This document shows positions 1-8,660 of a stretch of DNA of 30,870 nucleotides, piece after piece. How positions within the stretch are numbered: position 1 is the first letter of the stretch; every line of letters begins with the position of its first letter. The notes under the pieces were generated by a model that was not told where the DNA came from, did no database searches, and worked only from the letters and a program-made list of their open reading frames with translations. Origin of the DNA: JAICLL01 sp035252155 (GTDB lineage Bacteria; Planctomycetota; Planctomycetia; Pirellulales; JAICIG01); contig DATFDL010000326.1 in assembly GCA_035252155.1 (NCBI GenBank), positions 1 to 30,870 of the forward strand. Direction: 5' to 3'. The translations under genes were made by a program, and so were the position numbers.

Positions 1-1563
1 CGTGCCCGCGTTGTCTGGGAAGATCGACAGGCCGTCGTTGAAGAGGGCGCCACCAAAGCCGTTGCCGCCATTGCCACCGGCTCCCCCGGCGCCGCCGAGG
101 GCCTGGTTGTCGGTGAGCACGCAGTTGCTGAGGGTGAGAGCGGCTCCCCACAGATTCGCGAGGCCACCACCGAGTCCATCGGTCCCGTCGCCGCCGGCCG
201 CACCGGCTCCGCCAATAGCCTTGTTGCCGGTGAAGGTGCTGTTCGTGACCGTGGCCATAGCCACGCGTTCGTTTTCAAGCCCGCCGCCAACACCGACACC
301 TACGCTGATGCCGCCGCGGTTGCCGGCGCCGCCGAGGGCCTGGTTCCCGGTGAACGAGCAGTTACTCACATTCAAGATCACAGGAATGGTAAAAGAGAAA
401 CTGTCGATTCCGCCGCCGGCACCACGACCAATGACGAGGGTGCCACTGCCGCCCGTGTTATTGCTGCCTCCCAGAGCTTCGTTGTGGTCGAACGTGCTGT
501 TCGTGACCGTGGTTGGCCCCTCAGTAGCCAGGCCCCCGCCAAAGGCGAGGCCGATGCGGCCTGAGCCGCTGGCCGCGGCGGCGCTGGCGTTGGAACCGCC
601 TAGACTCTGGTTGTCGGAGAAGGTACATCCGCTAACGACGAGACTCCCACCGTCGTCGTTCGCTATGCCGCCGCCGGAGGCGATACCTACGATGAGAACG
701 CCCGCGCTCTTGCCGCCGTTGCCGCCGTTGCCGCCGATCGCCTGGTTGTTTGTGAACGTGCTATTTTCGACGACGAGGGTATCAGCCTGACCGCCTTGAC
801 CTTCGTTATGGATGGCGCCGCCATTGGCTGCGCCGATTTCACCTGGACCTACCTGAATGACACCGCCGTCGGCACCGATTGCCTGGTTGCCGGTGAAGGT
901 ACAGCCGATGACCGTGGCGGTAACCCCGTGCTCAGCATTCCAAATGGCGCCGCCTTCGGCGTTGACGCTCGGGTCCGTGGCTTTGCCTATGGCTCGGTTG
1001 TCGATGAATGTGCTGTTGGTTGCTGTCAGGGCGCTGCCGGGCAGATTGCTGATGCCCCCTCCCTTAAGGGTGGCTTCATTGAACGACAGCACGTCGTCAG
1101 CAAGGGCCAGCGTACTGCTGGCGTTCAAGATCGCGCCCCCGCCGCCGCCGTTTTCATTCCCACCGCCGCCAGCCGTTTGCGCTCGGCCGTGGGAAAGGGT
1201 CAGGCCCGCGATGGTGACGACGAGCCCCTGGCTGACATCGAAGATCCGGTTGCTATCGTTGCCGCTGATGGTCAACAGGCCAGCGCCCGGCCCTTCGATG
1301 TTCAGGCTCTTGTTGATCGTTAGTTGGTCGCTGGTCAGCGTGATGGTCTGGCCATTCAGGCTGGGTGCGAACATGATCGTGTCGCCGCTCTTGGCGGCGG
1401 CGATCGTATCGCGCAGCGAGCCCGCCCCGCTGTCGAATGTGTTCAGGACGGTCAATGTGCTTAAAAGAGCGCGGTTCTCGAGGATCTCCAACTGCGGCAC
1501 GAAGCGGTGCGCACGTGCATGGTCTCGGCTTCGCTTCCCAGGACGGCGAGAAATGAACCACAT
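1..1563 (-). CDS. Right-handed beta-helix repeat protein, copy 1 (3' end outside window)
   Basis: No stop codon occurs in this frame from the ATG at 1563 to the window edge, giving at least 521 residues; by comparison with the neighbouring paralogue roughly 75 are missing. The N-terminus is basic and carries the planctomycete export motif (FVPQLEILENRALLS, about residues 25-39). Next comes a 'TLTSDQLTINKSLNIEG' segment, then a long run of imperfect beta-helix rungs built on 'NSTFTxNxAxGGxGG' with many Gly and Asn. No catalytic motif is visible, so the likely role is an exported structural or adhesive protein. A GGAG Shine-Dalgarno lies about 9 nt before the ATG, and the leader 'GGAGACACT' is shared with the next gene, which fixes the start. 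The two genes are clear tandem duplicates. The proline-rich open frames on the opposite strand are shadows of the Gly/Asn codon repeats. Confidence 0.85.
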   Translation of the reverse strand, partial: MWFISRRPGKRSRDHARAHRFVPQLEILENRALLSTLTVLNTFDSGAGSLRDTIAAAKSGDTIMFAPSLNGQTITLTSDQLTINKSLNIEGPGAGLLTISGNDSNRIFDVSQGLVVTIAGLTLSHGRAQTAGGGGNENGGGGGAILNASSTLALADDVLSFNEATLKGGGISNLPGSALTATNSTFIDNRAIGKATDPSVNAEGGAIWNAEHGVTATVIGCTFTGNQAIGADGGVIQVGPGEIGAANGGAIHNEGQGGQADTLVVENSTFTNNQAIGGNGGNGGKSAGVLIVGIASGGGIANDDGGSLVVSGCTFSDNQSLGGSNASAAAASGSGRIGLAFGGGLATEGPTTVTNSTFDHNEALGGSNNTGGSGTLVIGRGAGGGIDSFSFTIPVILNVSNCSFTGNQALGGAGNRGGISVGVGVGGGLENERVAMATVTNSTFTGNKAIGGAGAAGGDGTDGLGGGLANLWGAALTLSNCVLTDNQALGGAGGAGGNGGNGFGGALFNDGLSIFPDNAGT

Positions 1564-1701
1564 TGCGAGTGTCTCCGATTCAAGAGGTCGGTCTGCGATA
1601 CAATGACAAGGCCATCACCCGGCGCGCAGACCGAGCGCCGAGGAGATGCGGGGGACGGTGTAAGTTTGCTTGCCGGCCGCTCCTATTTCATGAGAGCGTG
1701 A

Positions 1702-3456
1702 TCAGCAAAGCGCAAAGACCCCAAACACGTCGTCGTTGCTGGTAGAGGCCGTGTTCCCGACGATGTCCGTGCTCGTGAACACGTCGAGGCAGGCGACTCC
1801 GCCGCTAGCGAAATAGGCGCCGCCGCCGATGCCCTGGCCGGCGCGGCCACCGCTGCCGGCTGCACCGCCGGTGGCCTGATTGTCGGTAATTGTGCTCCCG
1901 GTGACGGTGGGAGTGGCCGGCGTGCCGGCGTTCGACGGGAGGATCGACAGGCCATCGTTATAGACGCCACCGCCGAAGCCATTGCCGCCGTTAGCACCCG
2001 AGCCCCCGTTGCCGCCGATGGCCTGGTTGCCGGTGAGCGTGCAGTTGCTGACGGTGAGGGTAGAGCCGAGCAGATTGGCGATCGCACCACCCAGGCCATC
2101 GCCACCGTTGCCGCCGGCGCCTTCCGGGCCGCCGCTTGCCTGGTTGCCGGAGAACCTACAGCCAGTGATCGTGGCTGAGCCCGCGCCGGTGCCCACGACC
2201 GCGACCTGGTTCGCAAACGCACCGCCGGTGCCGGCACCAACGAACGCGCCACCCGTGTTATCGGCGCCGCCGACGGCACGATTGCCCGTGAACGTGCTGT
2301 TCGCGAGCGTCAGGCTGCCGGCGTTACGGAAAGCTCCGGCGATGCCCGATCCAAGCTGAACGGCATTGCTGCCACCCGTGTTGGCGTCGCCGCCCCGGGC
2401 CTCGTTGTAGGCAAACGTGCAGTTCGTGACCTGGGCTACGCCCTCGGGCCCGTTTTCCAGCGCGCCCGATTCACCAGCGCCGACCTTGCTTGCGCCGGTG
2501 GCGGCGGCGGTGTTGTTGGAACCGCCGATGGCCTGGTTGTGCGTGAACGTACATCCGCTCACGACCATGATGCCACCGCTCCAAATGCCGCCACCCGCGC
2601 TAGCGCCAATGTCGGTGGCAATCCCAGACCCCTTTGCCCCGCTGTTGCCGTTGCCACCAATCGCCTGATTATCTGTGAACAGGCTGTCCCTGACGGTCAG
2701 AGTGCCGGTGCTATTGATGGCGCCGCCACTGACGGTCCCCGCAAACGTGCCGCCGGACCCGAGGGAGCCGCCGTCGCCGCCGATGACCTTGTTGGCTGTG
2801 AAGGTGCACTCGCTGACGGTGGCCGATGAGTTCGCGTCCGCGACATTGACGGCGCCGCCAACGTTGTAACCGCCGTTTTTCGGACTGACGGCCTGGTTGC
2901 CGATGAACGTGCTGGCGGTGAGGACAAGGCTGGCGCCGCCACGAGCGCAGATTGCCCCACCGCCGCCCGAGGAGCCTTTGTTGCCAAGGTCTTGGTTGTA
3001 GGACAGTACGTCGTTGGCGAGGCTCAGGCTGCTGCCGGCATCCAGGATGCCACCCCCGTCGGCCCCGTTAGCCTGGCCGTGGGTAATCGTCAGGCCGGCG
3101 ATAGTCACGGCGAGCCCTTCGCTAATGGCGAAGATTCGGTTGATGTCGTTGCCGCTGATCGCTAGCAAGCCAGCTCCGGGCCCTTCGATGTCCAGGCTCT
3201 TGTTGATCGTTAATTGGCCGCTTGTCAGCGTGATGGTCTGGCCGTCCAGAGTTGGGGCGAACGCGATGGTGTCGCCGCTCTTGGCCGCGGTGATGGTGGC
3301 CCGAAGGGAGCCGGGTCCGCTGTCGAGGTTGTTCAAGACGGTCAGGGCACTCAGCAAAGAGCGATCCTCAAGGACTTCGAGCCGCGGGACGAACGGGCGC
3401 CCACGTGCATAGTTTCGCGCTTCCCTCCGACCGCGAATTCGAGCAGTGAACCACAT
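1702..3456 (-). CDS. Right-handed beta-helix repeat protein, copy 2
   Basis: Complete 584-residue protein, paralogous to the gene downstream of it on the same strand. Residues about 1-40 are basic and contain the export motif 'FVPRLEVLEDRSLLSAL'. Residues about 40-130 resemble the N-terminal cap of polymorphic-outer-membrane-like beta-helix proteins (DSGPGSLRATI, GQTITLTSGQLTINKSL). From about 130 to the end there are a dozen or so rungs of the type 'CTFTGNQAIGGNGG', ending in 'NTASTSNDDVFGVFALC'. The start is supported by AAGGAG about 9 nt upstream, in the leader shared with copy 1. There is no hydrolase active site and no C-terminal anchor that I recognise. It lies 100 bp downstream of the kinase gene on the same strand, so it could be co-transcribed with it or be a target of the sigma/kinase pair (inference). 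Confidence 0.85.
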   Translation of the reverse strand: MWFTARIRGRREARNYARGRPFVPRLEVLEDRSLLSALTVLNNLDSGPGSLRATITAAKSGDTIAFAPTLDGQTITLTSGQLTINKSLDIEGPGAGLLAISGNDINRIFAISEGLAVTIAGLTITHGQANGADGGGILDAGSSLSLANDVLSYNQDLGNKGSSGGGGAICARGGASLVLTASTFIGNQAVSPKNGGYNVGGAVNVADANSSATVSECTFTANKVIGGDGGSLGSGGTFAGTVSGGAINSTGTLTVRDSLFTDNQAIGGNGNSGAKGSGIATDIGASAGGGIWSGGIMVVSGCTFTHNQAIGGSNNTAAATGASKVGAGESGALENGPEGVAQVTNCTFAYNEARGGDANTGGSNAVQLGSGIAGAFRNAGSLTLANSTFTGNRAVGGADNTGGAFVGAGTGGAFANQVAVVGTGAGSATITGCRFSGNQASGGPEGAGGNGGDGLGGAIANLLGSTLTVSNCTLTGNQAIGGNGGSGANGGNGFGGGVYNDGLSILPSNAGTPATPTVTGSTITDNQATGGAAGSGGRAGQGIGGGAYFASGGVACLDVFTSTDIVGNTASTSNDDVFGVFALC

Positions 3457-3556
3457 AGCTAGTGTCTCCTTTTAAAACGGAACGAATGCTGTTCTACGAT
3501 GCGGTCTGCCGCTTCCTTTCCCAGTTCATCTCAATCACGTAGCCACGAAGTGCCCG

Positions 3557-6241
3557 CTATTTCTTTTGCGGAATCCATCGTGGCCATTGCGGGTCATCGT
3601 CCATGCGCTTCAAGAAGGCGCGAACCCACGGCCAATGCCAGTTGGCGAACACGCGGGTCGCGACACATTTGCGGAAATGGCCTTGAGCGGCGGTCCGGTC
3701 CCCCTCCGACAAGCGCGACAAGCCGACCACGAAGTGAACGTCGCTCACCTTGACCCGATCGTCCCCCGCGGCTTGCAAAAGCACGTCGGTGGTGATTCGG
3801 CCGCAGAGGTAATCCCAAAGCCTCAACCACCAGCCGTCGTTCCAAGTCAGGATTTTTTCCTTGGGCACCTGAAGGAAGGCCTGGCGCGCCTCCTGCGGTT
3901 TCCCCAGGTACAGGAGGATCAGCGGAGGGATCAACTGCCAACCGTCGCGGGCATTGGCCTGTTCCTCTTCGAAATTGGCCCGAGCTCGCGCAGGGCCATC
4001 TGGCAATTCGGCCAGAATGAAAGCCCGCTCGACGCGCTCCGTTCCCAGATCGCCCCCGGCAGTGCGACTGCGTTCGACGGCGGCATCCAAAGCTTTGGCG
4101 AACTCTCCGCGCCGGTACAACATGACCGCGCGACGGAATCGGTTACCCCGCCCGCTTAATTCGTAGGCGGCCTCCTCGTCGCCGACATACTCGAAATAAT
4201 CAAAACATGCCTTGGCGGCGGAGGCCATCGCGGAAAACTGCTCAAGTTCCTTGACTGAGGGGCGGACCTGCGCCAGCATGCGGTCGCTGTCCTTGGACCG
4301 GCCCTTGGCATCGTAACTACCCGCCGCCACGAGATGAGCGAAGACACTTCGCTCCAAGACAAGCGGGTTTCCGGGCAGCATGCGCCTGGCCACCTGCGCA
4401 TCCTCCAGGGCCAAATCGGCGTCTTCGATTTTCCCCGTGACCATGGCGCGATTCGCCCGAGCTTCCAATCGTGTGGCGCGAGCAAGAACAGAGTCATGCC
4501 GACGAATGCCTTCGTCCAGCGTCTGTAGGCCGCGATCAGGATGAAGGTACGTGTCGAGCAGACCTTTGAAGAGAAAATCTTCCGACGTGATAGGCGCCAG
4601 CGGGTCGAGTTCTCGGGATAACTCATTGAAACGGGGCAATTGAAAAGCATTCAGATAGGCCAGCGCCAGCATCGACCGCGCAGCCACTGCACTACCCTGG
4701 CCCACTGGGAGCAGTTTGCCTGCCTGTTCCAAATGCTCGATCGCGATGTCCATTTCGCCACGGTTGAAGGCGACCTGGCCCCGTAACAGGCGCACCTGCC
4801 CCGTCGATGCGCCCAGCAACTCGGCCTCGCCGATCGCCTTCTCGGCGCCGTCGAAATCGCCGCTCATCGCAGCCATCATCGCCTTCTCCAGAACATGCTG
4901 TTGTCGCTCCGCGCGTAATTGATCGTCGTGGGACTTCTGGTCAGCCAGGCGCTGCTGTTCGCTCCGATGTGCCAGGGTCCCCGCCGTCGCCAGCGCCATC
5001 ATCGCCAGCACCAGCGCCATGGCGACGATAACAGTTGCCTTGTTGCGCCGCGCGAATTTACGAAAGCGGTACATCGCCGACGGTGGACAGGCCTTGATTG
5101 GCTCATCGTGCAGGTAGCTTTCAATGTCCCGGGCCAAGGCACTGGGTGTTTCGTAGCGCCGATTGCGGTCCTTCTCCAGCGCCTTCATCACGACCCAGTC
5201 CAGTTCGCCGCGGACCAGGGAGCTAAGTTTTTTCGGCTCCAGGCCGCGATTGGCCGCAATGGACGGCAGCTCCTCAGTGGTGCTCAGTCGCGTGCTTGGC
5301 TTGGGTGGATCTTCCTCGCGGATGATTCGTAGCATCTCATCTAGCGCCGCCCGGCGAAGCCGCTTCTTCTCGAATGGCGTAGTCCCGGTCAACAACTCGT
5401 ACAAAAGCACGCCTAGCGAATAGATGTCACTGCGAGTGTCGATGTCCAGGGCGTTGAGCCTGGCCTGCTCCGGGCTCATGTACTCTAAAGTGCCGACAAT
5501 TTGGCCGAATCCGGTAAACATGGTCATTTCGGTCAGCTTGGGACCGGTGGCCTTGGCCACACCAAAATCGATCACTTTGGCCACGGGTCTGTCGTCGTAC
5601 TCGGCCACGAGCACGTTTGACGGTTTGAGATCGCGATGAATGATTCCATTTTGGTGAGCGTGCTGAATGGCCAGGCAAACCAACATGAATAACTCCAACC
5701 GCTGCTTCGGGGTCAGGTGGTGTTCGTCACAGTACCTGGTGATTGGCAACCCTTTGACGAGTTCCATGACGAAGAACGGCCGACCGGTGTCGGTCGCTCC
5801 GGCATCCAGGACCCGTGCGATGTTCGGATGGTCCAGGAGGGCCAAAGCGTGCCGTTCCGCCTCGAATCGGGCGATGACCTGGCGGCTGTCCATTCCCGGA
5901 TTGATGACCTTAACAGCGACTTTTCGCTGGATTGGCTGTATTTGTTCGGCCATGAAGACGGTGCCCATGCCGCCTTCGCCAATCTGCTGCAACAATTTAT
6001 AAGGGCCCAGCATGGTGCCGAGAGGCTCGACCGTCGCGCGGTCGATCGTTGGCGCCACCGGCCGCGCCTGCTCGTGAAAAGAGCCCATTTCGGCTTGTGC
6101 GCGGAGTAGCTTCTCGACGCCCGCTCGCAACGCGGCGTCGCCCGCGCACGCCTGGTCCAAGAATGCCGGCCATTCTTGGGGCGAATGATGCTCGATCGCC
6201 TGAAGGAAGATTGTTTTCACCGGATCGGTCGAATCGCTCAT
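3557..6241 (-). CDS. Transmembrane serine/threonine protein kinase with C-terminal repeat region
   Basis: The ATG at 6241 is chosen because GGAAGG lies 6 nt upstream; the frame extends 27 codons further up, but those residues look non-native. The 894-residue product has a helical N-terminal segment (1-75), then a Hanks-type kinase domain: glycine loop GEGGMG at 88-93, VAVK lysine at 111, HRDLKPSN at 202-209, DFG at 225-227 and SPE at 256-258. All residues needed for catalysis are present. One membrane segment (about 401-424) follows, and the remaining 470 residues are helical and TPR-like (NRGEMDIAIEHLEQAGKLL), probably a periplasmic or interaction domain. This architecture, next to an ECF sigma gene, is characteristic of planctomycetes. 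The sigma gene is 99 bp upstream on the same strand, so they probably form one signalling unit. The signal sensed is unknown. Confidence 0.95.
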   Translation of the reverse strand: MSDSTDPVKTIFLQAIEHHSPQEWPAFLDQACAGDAALRAGVEKLLRAQAEMGSFHEQARPVAPTIDRATVEPLGTMLGPYKLLQQIGEGGMGTVFMAEQIQPIQRKVAVKVINPGMDSRQVIARFEAERHALALLDHPNIARVLDAGATDTGRPFFVMELVKGLPITRYCDEHHLTPKQRLELFMLVCLAIQHAHQNGIIHRDLKPSNVLVAEYDDRPVAKVIDFGVAKATGPKLTEMTMFTGFGQIVGTLEYMSPEQARLNALDIDTRSDIYSLGVLLYELLTGTTPFEKKRLRRAALDEMLRIIREEDPPKPSTRLSTTEELPSIAANRGLEPKKLSSLVRGELDWVVMKALEKDRNRRYETPSALARDIESYLHDEPIKACPPSAMYRFRKFARRNKATVIVAMALVLAMMALATAGTLAHRSEQQRLADQKSHDDQLRAERQQHVLEKAMMAAMSGDFDGAEKAIGEAELLGASTGQVRLLRGQVAFNRGEMDIAIEHLEQAGKLLPVGQGSAVAARSMLALAYLNAFQLPRFNELSRELDPLAPITSEDFLFKGLLDTYLHPDRGLQTLDEGIRRHDSVLARATRLEARANRAMVTGKIEDADLALEDAQVARRMLPGNPLVLERSVFAHLVAAGSYDAKGRSKDSDRMLAQVRPSVKELEQFSAMASAAKACFDYFEYVGDEEAAYELSGRGNRFRRAVMLYRRGEFAKALDAAVERSRTAGGDLGTERVERAFILAELPDGPARARANFEEEQANARDGWQLIPPLILLYLGKPQEARQAFLQVPKEKILTWNDGWWLRLWDYLCGRITTDVLLQAAGDDRVKVSDVHFVVGLSRLSEGDRTAAQGHFRKCVATRVFANWHWPWVRAFLKRMDDDPQWPRWIPQKK

Positions 6242-6340
6242 CGGTTGCCTTCCGCTGCGACAATGCCGCTCTATTAAATCAATGCGGAATTTGCCCGCGG
6301 TTTTTCTCACGAACGCGCGCAAAAAAATCCCGGACGAGGA

Positions 6341-6907
6341 TTATGCTTCAGCATCGCACAACAGTTCGTTGCGCAGCCAGACCCGGGCATAATTCCAATG
6401 CCGATAGGCCGTCGCCGTCGAGACACCGGTGGCTTTTCCGGCTTCCTCAATGCTCATGCCCGCGAAGTAGCGAAGTTCAACCAGTTTCGCGGCAGCGGGG
6501 TCTTCTACAGCCAACTTCGCGAGGGCCTCGTCGATTGCCAGCAGTTGGTCGGGCGCCGCCGACATGGCCACGTCGATTGCATCGATATCGATTCTCGTAA
6601 GTTTACCGCCGCGTTTTTCGCACGCTTTCTCTCGCGCTCGGTCCACCAAGATGCGCCGCATTGCCTCGGCGGCAGCGGCGAAAAAGTGCCTACGAGAATC
6701 CCATTCGCGCGGCGCATTGGTATTCACAAGACGGAGAAAAGCCTCATGGACCAGCGCGGTCGCTTGAAGCGTCTGCCCCGGTTTCTCCTGGGCAAGCTTC
6801 TGGGTCGCCAGCCGGCGCAGCTCATCATAGACCAACGGCAGAAGGTATTCCGCGGCGTGCGGGTCGCCCTGCTCGATGGCAGACAGGATGTGCGTGACGT
6901 CGCTCAT
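6341..6907 (-). CDS. ECF-type RNA polymerase sigma factor
   Basis: The 188-residue protein has region 2 (about 20-100: LVYDELRRLA, ATALVHEAFLRLV, RRHFFAAAAEAMRRILVDRAR) and region 4 (about 130-180: LVELRYFAGMSIEEAGKATG followed by STATAYRHWNYARVWL, the helix-turn-helix that reads the -35 element). The sequence fits the planctomycete-rich ECF group usually encoded beside large Ser/Thr kinases. No zinc-binding anti-sigma gene is adjacent; control by the kinase just downstream is the expected arrangement (inference). No convincing Shine-Dalgarno precedes the ATG, which is common in this phylum, and the start is chosen because MSDVTHILSAIEQGD is the usual N-terminus of the family. It is the first gene of the leftward block, so its promoter should lie in 6908-7472. 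Confidence 0.95.
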   Translation of the reverse strand: MSDVTHILSAIEQGDPHAAEYLLPLVYDELRRLATQKLAQEKPGQTLQATALVHEAFLRLVNTNAPREWDSRRHFFAAAAEAMRRILVDRAREKACEKRGGKLTRIDIDAIDVAMSAAPDQLLAIDEALAKLAVEDPAAAKLVELRYFAGMSIEEAGKATGVSTATAYRHWNYARVWLRNELLCDAEA

Positions 6908-7472
6908 CGGTAGCCGTAGCGGAGGATGGCTTGCCTATCCGCCGAGTGAAAACGCGGCAAAGCGCGGCCCTACCGGGCGAAGCTAGCCGTTCCCCGCTAC
7001 CAATGCAATGACGACCGCCGGTCAGGGGGGTGCCGCATTTTCCGCAGCGTCAATGTTATCGCGCATCCATTCGTAATAAAAGCGTGCGTCGCAGTCGTTC
7101 GGTCCCCTTTCTCATCTCGTCTCGAGACGTCTGGCGGAACGGCTACGACTCGGTTCTGGTCGGCCTTTGCCGGCCGCGCGATACATGCAAAGCCGGCATG
7201 GCGCTTGGCTCCTCGCCAGCGGCGACGTTTGCCGATGAGTTTACCGCCGCCCGGCTTTAAGGCGGCATTGCGCAGGCGGCCTCGATGTCACCACTGGATA
7301 ACTGCAAGGTCAGCGATCTGATACCGTCCAGAAAAAGTTCAATAGCCGTCTTGTCGCCCCGACTGACGTAGACTGTCGTCTGAATCTCTTAATTGTCGAC
7401 AGACGCGGCACGCAGCGTGGTCGACGATTCTCAAGACTCGGAAGCGCCACCGTCAAACGAGTGAGGTCCAGC
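6908..7472. other. Intergenic region between divergent genes
   Basis: These 565 bp separate the leftward sigma-factor gene from the rightward cyclase-like gene and should hold promoters for both, although I could not fix a -35/-10 pair by eye. A plus-strand 76-codon frame at 7030-7260 has no ribosome site and an unremarkable Arg/Ser-rich translation, so I do not call it a gene. A GC hairpin GCCGCC/GGCGGC lies at 7246-7266. At 7373-7405 two overlapping inverted pairs (CTGTCG/CGACAG and CGTCTG/CAGACG) flank an AT-rich loop about 75 bp before the cyclase-like start. They could be an operator, but nothing supports that beyond symmetry. Confidence 0.4.
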
Positions 7473-8391
7473 ATGACCCACGTGATCTTTGCGAGCCTGT
7501 TTTGCTTCGGTACCCTCAGCGCCATGGCGTGGGCCGATGATCCGGCTGCATGTCGTGCCATCATGTGCCGTTCCTGAAACTGAGTTCCTTGCGGAGCTGA
7601 CGCCGCTGCTGACTGAAGACGAAATGAAGTCGCATCGGGAGACCGTGCTGAAGATTTCCGATCGGACGGTTGACATATACGATCGTGTTGGAGGCGGCCT
7701 CGAGGCCCTGGGCCCATTGCTGATCGCAAGTCAAGGGACTGCGAGTGTTCTGACCCAACCTGAATTTCGCGACGGCGTGATCGACCTGATGAGCCAGATT
7801 CAGTTGGCGGACGGCTCGTGGACGCCGGGCGCTCAGTTCACCGGGATGCGCCGCTGGACGCTTCCGACGGCGAATCAAGCGACCACGATGTGGACGACGC
7901 TCGCATTTGCCTCTTACGACACACCGGATCCGAAGAGATCTGCGTCGATTCAGAAAGCCATTGCTTATCAACGGCAACAGACACCGAATCCCGATAATCG
8001 CGAATGGCTGGCGATGAGGCTATTGTTTGAGCGTCGGTTCGGGTCGGCCGAGGATGTAGCGAAACTGCGTCAACAATTGCTCGATGCTCGGAACGGCGAC
8101 GGCGCGTGGGGGTGGGAAAAAGGCGTACCTGGCGATGCCCTCACGACCGGCCTGGCGATCTACGTTCTGGCGAAGGTCCGAGCTGGCGATGACTCGTCCG
8201 TCTTTCGAGAGGCTCGCAAATGGCTGCTCGCGTCGCAGCAATCCGAAGGTTCCTGGCTGACTCCGGCCAAGAACTTCACGAAGTCCCCCGATCCCGAACG
8301 CCCGAAAGTTCGCGACGAAATCTACCACTACTGGGGCACCGCCTGGGCCGTTATTGGGCTGCTGGAAACGCTCAGAAAGTCGGGCTCTTGA
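7473..8391 (+). pseudogene. Squalene-cyclase-like heme-motif protein, disrupted by two apparent frameshifts
   Basis: The gene can be read only across three frames. The ATG at 7473, with GAGG 8 nt upstream, starts a good signal peptide (MTHVIFASLFCFGTLSAMAWADD) that hits a stop at 7575. A second frame, 7547-7597, encodes CMSCHHVPFLKL, a c-type heme CXXCH motif in the right place after a signal peptide. A third frame, from about 7600 to the stop at 8391, encodes some 260 residues with QW-like repeats of the squalene/hopene cyclase alpha-barrel (IQLADGSWTPG, DARNGDGAWGWEKG, ASQQSEGSWLTP). The next gene has the same order (signal, CXXCH, repeats) in one frame. This is either a pseudogene or a gene with two sequencing or assembly errors near 7545 and 7580-7598. 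An alternative start at 7489 in the third frame would give a 300-residue product without a signal peptide or CXXCH. Confidence 0.65.
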
Positions 8392-8660
8392 AGTCGCTTT
8401 CACGACGCTGGGTAAAATCTGCAATTACGAATCAATCGAGTCTAACAGCATTCGATCGAATTGAGCGGCCGAGGATGAAGGGTACATGGCCGAATACTTG
8501 GCGAGCATGGCCGGATGCGCTAAAGGCTGCCGGACGGCGTTCGTGATAAAATCGGCTTCAAGGCGCCGCAGTGACCTTTCCTGGGCAAGCTTGCCGACGA
8601 TGGAAATTCGCTTGGTGGCCGGCGATACTTGTTCGTGAAACTTCGGAGACTCTCGGAACC

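Noticed and set aside
2..790. Long proline-rich plus-strand open frame (also 857-1606, 1982-2359 and 2417-2869)
   Set aside because: Antisense to the Gly/Asn-rich beta-helix genes; the Pro/Ala translation is the mirror of their repeated codons and there are no ribosome sites.
7030..7260. 76-codon plus-strand frame in the sigma/cyclase gap
   Set aside because: No ribosome site, Arg/Ser-rich with no domain, and no conserved neighbour spacing.
7373..7405. Overlapping inverted pairs as an operator or riboswitch
   Set aside because: Stems are only 6 bp with 17-18 nt loops; that is expected by chance in 31 kb.
7489..7600. ATG at 7489 as the native start of the first cyclase-like gene
   Set aside because: It reads through the signal-peptide and CXXCH region in a frame lacking both; the GAGG-preceded ATG at 7473 gives a proper signal peptide.
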